In this document: piece after piece, positions 58,756 through 64,000 of the stretch | Numbering within the stretch: the first letter of the stretch is position 1 | Layout: each line of letters starts with the position of its first letter | Source: JAWLHK01 sp041690355 [NCBI: bacterium] | GTDB lineage: Bacteria; J088; JAWLBW01 | Assembly (NCBI GenBank): GCA_041690355.1 | Contig: JAWLHK010000003.1 | Coordinates: 258,848 to 322,847, forward strand | Direction of reading: 5' to 3' | Length of the DNA: 64,000 nt | Notes under the pieces: model-generated | What the model was told of the DNA's origin: nothing | What the model saw: the letters and a program-made list of their open reading frames with translations, nothing else | Database searches by the model: none | Made by a program: the position numbers and the translations under genes

Positions 58756-60303
58756 CTAGCGGCCCTCGTGAATCCAGACCGCCTTGGTCGTCGTGTACTG
58801 TTCGAGCGCATGGTGGCCCATGTCGCGTCCGAAGCCGGAATGCTTGACGCCGCCGAAGGGGGCGCCGCTGTCGAAACCGTTCCACAGATTGATCCAGACG
58901 GAACCGGCCCGCATCGCCCGGGCCATGCGCAGCGCGCGACCGGTGTTGCCCGTCCACACCGCGGAGACCAGCCCGTAGAGCGTGTCATTGGCGAGCTCGA
59001 TCGCCTCCTGCTCATCGGCGAAGGGGAGCACAGCCAGCACCGGGCCAAAGATTTCATCCTGCGCGATCGCCATGTCGCTGGTCACCTCGGCGAAGACCGT
59101 CGGCGCATAGAAGTTCCCCCTCCGGCGCTCTTCGTCGCTCAGCCGCTCGCCGCCGCAGCACAGGCGCGCCCCCTCTTTGAGCCCTGCATCCACATAGTGC
59201 TGAATCCGCCGCAGCTGCAGTTCACTGATCTGCGCGCCCATGTCGGTCCGCTCGTCGAGGGGATCGCCGACGCGCATCGTGCGGGCGCGGGCAACGACCC
59301 GGGCGAGGACGTCGTCGTAGATTTCGCGCTGCACGAGCAGGCGGCTCCCCGCGTTGCAGATTTCGCCCTTGTTCGCGAAGATCGCCTTCCACGCCGCTTC
59401 GCAGGCGGAATCGAGGTCAGCATCCGCAAAAATGATGTTCGGCGACTTGCCCCCGAGCTCGAGCGACAGCGGCTTCAGATTCGAGTCGGCCGAGGCATAA
59501 AGCAGGCTGCGCGCGGTGCGTACCGATCCGGTGAAGGCGAGTTTGTCGACTCCGTGATGCCGGGCGAGAGCATGGCCGGTGGTGGCGCCGCGTCCGGGAA
59601 CTATGTTGACGAGGCCGTCGGGAATGCCGGCCTCCTGAAGAATGGAGGCGAGCCGCAGTGCGGTCAGCGGCGTATACTCGCTCGGCTTGAGTACCACGGC
59701 GTTTCCGGCGGCGAGAGCCGGCGCGAGCTTCCACGCCGCCATCAGCAGCGGATAGTTCCACGGAATGATAGCGCCGACGACGCCGGCGGGTTCGCGCAGG
59801 GTCAGGCACAGGTGCGGCCCTGATACCGGGATGGTCTCGCCCTCGATCTTGCGCGTCCACCCCGCGTAGTAGCGGAAGATGTCGATGGCGGGGGGAAGAT
59901 CCCCCTGCAGGGCTTCGCGCACGGTTTTCCCATTGTTGAGCGACTCGAGGCAGGCGAGATCGAGGGCGTCGCGTTCGAGGAGATCGGCGATGCGCCAGAG
60001 GATGCGCTCGCGCTCGGCCCCCTCCATGTTCCGCCAGAGGGGCTGTGTGGCCTGGGCCGCCTGCACCGCTTCGTCAACCTGGATGGCGGTCGCCTCGGCC
60101 ACATCGGTCAGCCGCTCGCCGGTCGCCGGATTCCAGACCGCGAGCGCCTCGCCGTCCCCTTCGCTCCACCGGCCGCCGATCCAGAGTCGCTGCGCGGGCA
60201 GGTCGCGCGCCAACGCCTGCGCACGTTCTCTGAAGCTTGTCACCGGCTCGCTCTGCGGATCGCTCTGTCGCTCGCCCTTCCGCTCGATCTGCGCCCCTTG
60301 CAT
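58756..60303 (-). CDS. NAD-dependent aldehyde dehydrogenase
   Basis: A 515-residue ALDH of the betaine-aldehyde/PuuC type. Motifs: IIPWNYPLLMAAWKLAPALA, FTGSVRTARSLLYA, catalytic Glu in LELGGKSPNIIF and nucleophilic Cys in NKGEICNAGSRLLV, and the closing FGGVKHSGFGRDMGHHALEQ. It is first in the operon, 22 bases before the GS-like gene, and has a normal family length. The N-terminal 20 residues are polar and may not be part of the native protein; a later start is possible. It would oxidise gamma-glutamyl aldehyde to the acid before the amidase releases glutamate. Confidence 0.94.
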   Translation of the reverse strand: MQGAQIERKGERQSDPQSEPVTSFRERAQALARDLPAQRLWIGGRWSEGDGEALAVWNPATGERLTDVAEATAIQVDEAVQAAQATQPLWRNMEGAERERILWRIADLLERDALDLACLESLNNGKTVREALQGDLPPAIDIFRYYAGWTRKIEGETIPVSGPHLCLTLREPAGVVGAIIPWNYPLLMAAWKLAPALAAGNAVVLKPSEYTPLTALRLASILQEAGIPDGLVNIVPGRGATTGHALARHHGVDKLAFTGSVRTARSLLYASADSNLKPLSLELGGKSPNIIFADADLDSACEAAWKAIFANKGEICNAGSRLLVQREIYDDVLARVVARARTMRVGDPLDERTDMGAQISELQLRRIQHYVDAGLKEGARLCCGGERLSDEERRRGNFYAPTVFAEVTSDMAIAQDEIFGPVLAVLPFADEQEAIELANDTLYGLVSAVWTGNTGRALRMARAMRAGSVWINLWNGFDSGAPFGGVKHSGFGRDMGHHALEQYTTTKAVWIHEGR

Positions 60304-60525
60304 GGTCCCTCTCCGATGTCAACGCACGCTGCCGACGGCTCGTGGAGCTGTCGCGCGAAGCTTCGGCGATCATAGCACGGGCCGTCGACGAGCAGAACGG
60401 GGGAGACGGACGCGAGGGTCGGAATCCAGCCCCCCGTCTGACCCCCCGCCCCGGCGGTGACGGCATGCCGTGTTCCGGCCCGCGGTTTCCGGCTACCATG
60501 GCCCCGTGCATGCCGGGAGGTGAGG

Positions 60526-60933
60526 ATGGAACCTGATTTGAAGCGGAGAACCGAGAAGCGGCGAATCGCGGCCTACGCGACCTTCGGCGCGGGCCTGATC
60601 GCGCTGTTCGTCGGCGTGCTCGTCGCCATGTATTTTGCGAGTCTCGCCGGGGTGATCGTGAGTCTCGTCGTCGCGGCCGCCCTGTTTCTCGCGACGTTCA
60701 TGCTCGGCGGCGCCGCCTGGGGGCGCTTCGAGACGGGCCAATCGGTGCCCCGGGACGCGCTCCCGGCGCGCGACGCGCCCACGCGGGTCCGGCCGCTGCG
60801 CGAGGAGACTTCGTTCAGCACGCCCCCGCCACCGCCGCGGGTTGAAACCATCGAGCGGACGCCGGGCGGGCCCGGCAGCAGCGAGGCAGGCAGCGACGAG
60901 GTCGGCCGCGGTGAGGGACGACAGGCACCCTGA
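60526..60933 (+). CDS. Small two-helix membrane protein with acidic/Pro-rich tail
   Basis: A 135-residue protein: basic N-terminus (MEPDLKRRTEKRRI), two helices (about residues 15-37 and 42-62) and a long polar tail with PPPPPRVE and GPGSSEAGSDEVG. GGGAGG lies 6-12 bases upstream. The layout, basic start, two helices, hydrophilic tail, recurs in 61497-61925. Function is unknown. It is the first of several small membrane genes near the rRNA operon. Confidence 0.65.
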   Translation: MEPDLKRRTEKRRIAAYATFGAGLIALFVGVLVAMYFASLAGVIVSLVVAAALFLATFMLGGAAWGRFETGQSVPRDALPARDAPTRVRPLREETSFSTPPPPPRVETIERTPGGPGSSEAGSDEVGRGEGRQAP

Positions 60934-61336
60934 ACCGGGCCCGTTGGGAGCGGTGGTCCGGCGCATGCGCCTGGCGACCCGGCTCCTCTTCTTTGCCGGC
61001 GTGGCCCTGCAGACGGCGTGCCTCGCCATCGGCATGCGGCAGGCAATTGCCCCGCTCATCGCGCTGGGGGTTTCGATCCCCTTCGGGCTCTACGGACTGG
61101 CCCTGCGACTCGAGGATCTCGCGCGCTCCCTCCCCCGCATTCCGTCTGCCCGGGACGCGTCTTCGCCCCTCGCCCATCGGCCGCCTACGCTCCACGATCG
61201 TTTCGGTCTCGCATACTCTGTAGGTGCAAGCAGGCTCCGCCTCCGGATCCCTTCGGCGTTCGTTTCAAGCTTTCGACACGCACTCCGCCGGAATCGGACG
61301 CGAGGACGGAGCGGATGGAAAGGAGACGGATCATGA
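60911..61336 (+). CDS. Possible small membrane protein overlapping the previous gene
   Basis: From a GTG at 60911 (overlapping the end of the previous gene by 23 bases), or ATG 60965, the frame gives two hydrophobic segments (LLFFAGVALQTACLAIGM and IALGVSIPFGLYGLAL) and a basic, low-complexity tail. Its TGA overlaps the ATG of the next small gene (ATGA). The last 40 residues are arginine-rich and may not be coding. Uncertain. Confidence 0.4.
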   Translation: MRDDRHPEPGPLGAVVRRMRLATRLLFFAGVALQTACLAIGMRQAIAPLIALGVSIPFGLYGLALRLEDLARSLPRIPSARDASSPLAHRPPTLHDRFGLAYSVGASRLRLRIPSAFVSSFRHALRRNRTRGRSGWKGDGS

Positions 61337-61467
61337 CCAGCATGCCAACCCCACGCCAGGCACGTACCGAACGCCCGAATCCCCATGAACCCGACCGCAG
61401 AACGACGGCAGGCCGCCGTTATGGCCGGGACGATGACAACCCGACCGCCGTTCGCGGGATGGACTGA
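61333..61467 (+). CDS. 44-residue polar protein
   Basis: A short frame starting MTSMPTPRQARTERP with an excellent AAAGGAG site 7 bases before the ATG. The product is rich in Arg, Pro, Asp and Thr, with no hydrophobic segment, and resembles the disordered tails of its neighbours. It shares an ATGA overlap with the preceding frame and ends 29 bases before the next gene. Unknown function; likely translated because of its ribosome-binding site. Confidence 0.45.
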   Translation: MTSMPTPRQARTERPNPHEPDRRTTAGRRYGRDDDNPTAVRGMD

Positions 61468-61496
61468 GACAGAACGGCGAACCTGGAGAGAACCGA

Positions 61497-61925
61497 ATGA
61501 GCGCAGATGCAGCCCGCGGACTGTGGTGGATCGGATATCTGCTGACGATTACGGCGACATTCGTTTTCGCCGTCGCCGTCGTGCCGGCGATTTACAGTGA
61601 GACGACCGACGTACCGCAGCTTCTCGAGATGAGCCTCTTCGTGACCGGCGGTCTCCTGCTTTTCGCCGTGCTCACCGGCGGAGCAGGTTACTGGTTCTTC
61701 CAGAAGGAGCGTACGCAGCCCCAGGGTTCGCGGGACAGCTCCCGCGCCGGCGCGCCCATGCCGGTTCGCGCGGCACCCCGGCCGACGGAAAGCGTCACCG
61801 GTACCACCGATGTCGATGGAGAGCACCTCGTGCGCGGCACCGGCGCCCTGAACCCCGAGGAACCGCCGGCGCCGAATCCGCAGGAGCGGCGCGAGACGAT
61901 CCTCGACGACGATCGAGCACGCTGA
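61497..61925 (+). CDS. Small two-helix membrane protein with charged tail
   Basis: A 142-residue protein. Two helices (about 10-32 and 45-66: GLWWIGYLLTITATFVFAVA and VTGGLLLFAVLTGGAGYWFF) are separated by an acidic loop (YSETTDVPQLLEM). The tail from residue 72 is polar and Pro-rich, ending RRETILDDDRAR. A GGAGAG site precedes the ATG. Same architecture as 60526-60933, so the genes may be paralogues. Function unknown. Confidence 0.7.
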   Translation: MSADAARGLWWIGYLLTITATFVFAVAVVPAIYSETTDVPQLLEMSLFVTGGLLLFAVLTGGAGYWFFQKERTQPQGSRDSSRAGAPMPVRAAPRPTESVTGTTDVDGEHLVRGTGALNPEEPPAPNPQERRETILDDDRAR

Positions 61926-62036
61926 GGGACGCCGGCGCCGGGCGCTGAACGCCGGGGCGCGCCGTCGGCCGCTTCGCTCACGCCTGATTACTCCTCCGTC
62001 GTTACTCGCCCCCCGTTGCGCGACTCGGCACACTTC

Positions 62037-63185
62037 CTAAGCGGCTTCGCGGAACTGCGGAGCCTGTGCCCGCTGCCGTGCGCGGTGGTCGGCCCGGATG
62101 ATGGCGCGCGCCAGCGTCCAGGCCGTGCGCTCGGGGGTGTGGTGCAGGATGCTCGAACGAATCATGACCCGGTCGCGTCCCGCCCCCATGGCCCGGGCGA
62201 GCACGTCGGCCATGTGCTGCGGATCGGTCGTGTCGACGGTGAGCCCGTTGACGCCGTAATTGATCAGATCGGGAACGCATCCGGCATTCTGCCCCGCGAC
62301 GACGAAGAGTCCGGCCGCCAGCGCTTCGTTGACGACAAGCCCCCAGACTTCGCGGTGTGACGGCATGACGAGGATATCGCAGCCGGCAAAAAACGGCGCC
62401 AGCGCTTCGCTCTGGCGAAAGCCGTGAAAGAGGATGTGTTCTTCCAGGCCGTGATGCGATACGAGGCGCCGCAGCTGCGCTTCCTGCGGCCCGCTCCCGA
62501 CGATATGCAGGCGGAAGTTGCGTTCGGGAAGCCGGGCGAGCCCACGAATCAAAGTGTCGACCCCCTTGCGCGGAATCAGCTGGCCCACATACAGAAGTTC
62601 GTGCTCGGCCTTGCGTTCGATGGGCGTGGCCGCGTCGGTCATGGCCGCGATGCGTTCGACGTCGACCGTATTCGTCCCCGTGAAAATGTCTTCCCAGTGC
62701 GCGCCGAGCGACACCAGGTAGTCGCGCGACCAGGTCCCGTACGTATAGAACGCATCCGTCTCGCGCACGATGCGGCGCCGCAGCGCGCCGATGACTCCAC
62801 CATGGTTGCGGCTGCTCAGGGCAGTGCTGCCGAAATAGAGCACGCGCCCCGCGCCGTTGCGGGCCGCCCAACGCGCGCCCTGCCAGAAGCCAGGCGAGTC
62901 GTAGCCCATGGTCACGATCACATCGGGCTTGAGGCGATCGAGCTCGCGCTGCAGCCCCCAATGGATGTGGATGGGCCAGTCGCGCCCGGTCACATACGTG
63001 CTCACGCTGGGGAGCAGGACGTGCGGATGCTCGAGCCGGCCCTCGACGCTCCACTGTCGATTCTTCTCGGTGCGGCTCAGATACATTACCTCGACGCGGA
63101 AATCGACGAGGCCCGCGAGTTCGTTGAACACCGGTATGCGGTAGGGAATCATCTGATTGCAGATGATTCCGACGGATATGGCCAT
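62037..63185 (-). CDS. Family 4 glycosyltransferase
   Basis: A 382-residue GT-B glycosyltransferase of the GT4 type. The N-terminal domain begins SVGIICNQMIPYRIPVFNELA; the sugar-nucleotide binding domain has LLYVGQLIPRKGVDTLIRGLARLP, HIVGSGPQEAQLRRL and the EX7E motif in SHREVWGLVVNEALAAG. It transfers a sugar from a nucleotide donor to an unknown acceptor, probably in capsule, LPS or another surface glycan. The ATG 63185 opens the homologous region; the frame extends further upstream without homology. It is a single gene pointing left, unlike the small membrane genes on both sides. Confidence 0.93.
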   Translation of the reverse strand: MAISVGIICNQMIPYRIPVFNELAGLVDFRVEVMYLSRTEKNRQWSVEGRLEHPHVLLPSVSTYVTGRDWPIHIHWGLQRELDRLKPDVIVTMGYDSPGFWQGARWAARNGAGRVLYFGSTALSSRNHGGVIGALRRRIVRETDAFYTYGTWSRDYLVSLGAHWEDIFTGTNTVDVERIAAMTDAATPIERKAEHELLYVGQLIPRKGVDTLIRGLARLPERNFRLHIVGSGPQEAQLRRLVSHHGLEEHILFHGFRQSEALAPFFAGCDILVMPSHREVWGLVVNEALAAGLFVVAGQNAGCVPDLINYGVNGLTVDTTDPQHMADVLARAMGAGRDRVMIRSSILHHTPERTAWTLARAIIRADHRARQRAQAPQFREAA

Positions 63186-63376
63186 GGCTCCCCCCTCCAG
63201 GCGAACGTTCTCTGCCTCCAGTATAGGAAACAAGTGGGCGGGCCCCAAACCCTGCGGCACCCGATCGGACCCCCGTATGCGCGGCGCTTGCATTCTGCCC
63301 TTCACCGGCCCTAGCATGGGCGTGAGCGGATGCTTTTCAGTCAGCTTCAACCGCGAACCGCCAGAGGAGGACTGCC

Positions 63377-63499
63377 ATGCGACGTTTGATCCGCGTCCGG
63401 ATCGGAAACCGCGAACTTGGGATCGGCGAGGTCGAGATTGCCGTGGGCATTGCCGTGCTCCTGGGATTCTTCGCCGTCACGACCCTCGGGGCCCTCTAG
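63377..63499 (+). CDS. 40-residue single-helix membrane protein
   Basis: A short frame beginning MRRLIRVRIGNRELGIGEVE followed by one helix (IAVGIAVLLGFFAVTTLGAL). GAGGAGG lies 7 bases upstream, a strong ribosome-binding site. The basic start and single helix resemble other small membrane proteins in this part of the window. Function unknown. Confidence 0.5.
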   Translation: MRRLIRVRIGNRELGIGEVEIAVGIAVLLGFFAVTTLGAL

Positions 63500-63576
63500 C
63501 CGGCTCGCCCCGGTATCGAGCGGTCGCGCCTGTCATTCCCCAGGAGACGCGCGAGACTGGGAGAAAGGAGAAAACC

Positions 63577-63852
63577 ATGGCCGGATCGAATCGTGCGCCC
63601 GGACGGTTCCGGAGCAACAGGGGTGCGGTGCGTCTTACGGCCCTGGCCTCGTGGCTTGGCCTGGGCATTCTGCTGCTTGGCGTCGTGCTGCTGCTCAGCG
63701 GCGGGGGTGATACCCGCCCGGCCTGGGGCTTCGCGATCACGATCGGTGCGCTCGTCTTTCTCTTTCTGCTCGGAAGCGCCGTCGCCTTTCGCTCGGTTTA
63801 CCGGCCCAAGGACGAGCGAGTGGATCCCCGGAACACGCAGTCGAACGACTGA
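63577..63852 (+). CDS. Small two-helix membrane protein
   Basis: A 91-residue protein with a basic, Gly/Arg-rich start (MAGSNRAPGRFRSNRGAVRL), two helices (LASWLGLGILLLGVVLLLSG and FAITIGALVFLFLLGSAVAF) and a charged tail (PKDERVDPRNTQSND). AAAGGAG precedes the ATG at good spacing. It lies 77 bases after the 40-residue gene and just before the rRNA terminator. Same general plan as the genes at 60.5 and 61.5 kb. Confidence 0.7.
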   Translation: MAGSNRAPGRFRSNRGAVRLTALASWLGLGILLLGVVLLLSGGGDTRPAWGFAITIGALVFLFLLGSAVAFRSVYRPKDERVDPRNTQSND

Positions 63853-63874
63853 GCGCGTTGCCCGCCCGCAAACG

Positions 63875-63908
63875 AAAAAAGGGCTCCAGCACAAAAATGC
63901 TGGAGCCC
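63875..63908 (-). terminator. Rho-independent terminator of the rRNA operon
   Basis: On the minus strand GGGCTCCAGCA and TGCTGGAGCCC pair perfectly over 11 bases around a 6-base loop (TTTTTG), followed by TTTTTT. It lies 11 bases past the 5S rRNA end. Confidence 0.9.
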
Positions 63909-63918
63909 TTCACAAAAA

Positions 63919-64000
63919 GACCCGGCGACGACCTACTCTCCCGGTCACGATAGTGACAAGTACCATTGGCGCAGAGGGGCTTAACTGCCGAGTTCGGGAT
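63919..64000 (-). rRNA. rrf: 5S ribosomal RNA, 3' part
   Basis: Read on the minus strand this is the 3' two thirds of a 5S rRNA: ATCCCGAACTCGGCAGTTAA, then GCCCCTCTGCGCCAATGGTA, ACCGGGAGAGTAGGTCGTCG and CCGGGTC. These are highly conserved 5S segments (helices III-V). The 5' part lies beyond the right edge, together with the rest of the rRNA operon, which is therefore transcribed leftward into this window. Confidence 0.95.

Noticed and set aside
54596-60303. A Puu-type putrescine catabolic cluster
   Set aside because: The ligase and aldehyde dehydrogenase fit, but there is no FAD amine oxidase (PuuB) or class I PuuD hydrolase; instead an Fe-alcohol dehydrogenase and a class II amidase are present, so an amino alcohol route fits better.

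Overview
The window is GC-rich bacterial chromosome, densely coded on both strands, with no phage or plasmid backbone. Several features suggest a Gram-negative bacterium: lipoproteins with clear lipoboxes, an alpha-2-macroglobulin/PBP1C pair, an ammonium channel, many signalling proteins and a FrzS-like pseudo-receiver protein. FrzS-type proteins and the two SCP2-type proteins lean toward the deltaproteobacterial/Myxococcota side, but this assignment is inference from gene content only.

Layout. 1-8 kb: the end of a hybrid histidine kinase, then a promoter and an operon of three large lipoproteins plus a small membrane protein. 8-13 kb: SRPBCC protein, malate dehydrogenase, flavin amine oxidase and uvrB. 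13-21 kb: thioester alpha-2-macroglobulin overlapping pbpC. 21-26 kb: ammonium transporter, FrzS-like protein, TetR regulator with a palindromic operator, PDZ protein and an IS200-type transposase. 26-34 kb: uup, clpB, SCP2 protein, ABC1/UbiB kinase, stand-alone receiver. 34-39 kb: a second SCP2 protein, a pair of small membrane proteins, and a tightly overlapping operon of LMW phosphatase, fructosamine kinase, lipB and an FAD oxidoreductase. 39-50 kb: arsR-trxA, a HAD phosphatase/P-loop ATPase fusion, tldD, a broken RelB-type antitoxin, folD, and the glycine cleavage genes gcvT, gcvH and gcvP. 50-55 kb: a DUF559 gene split by a small inverted-repeat element, an 83-84 bp tandem repeat, a GGDEF protein with a degenerate EAL domain, a diiron protein and a TauE exporter. 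55-60 kb: a four-gene operon (aldehyde dehydrogenase, glutamine-synthetase-like ligase, Fe-alcohol dehydrogenase, class II amidase) that fits oxidation of a gamma-glutamylated amino alcohol. 60-64 kb: small membrane proteins, a glycosyltransferase, and the 3' part of a 5S rRNA with its terminator, marking the end of an rRNA operon that continues off the right edge.

The most unusual layer is intergenic. At least ten places carry degenerate heptanucleotide tandem arrays, each with its own consensus, often starting exactly at a stop codon. They sit within larger dispersed repeats (a ~150 bp unit in two inverted copies, and an 83-84 bp unit in tandem and dispersed copies). One array has become the C-terminal codons of the FAD oxidoreductase gene.
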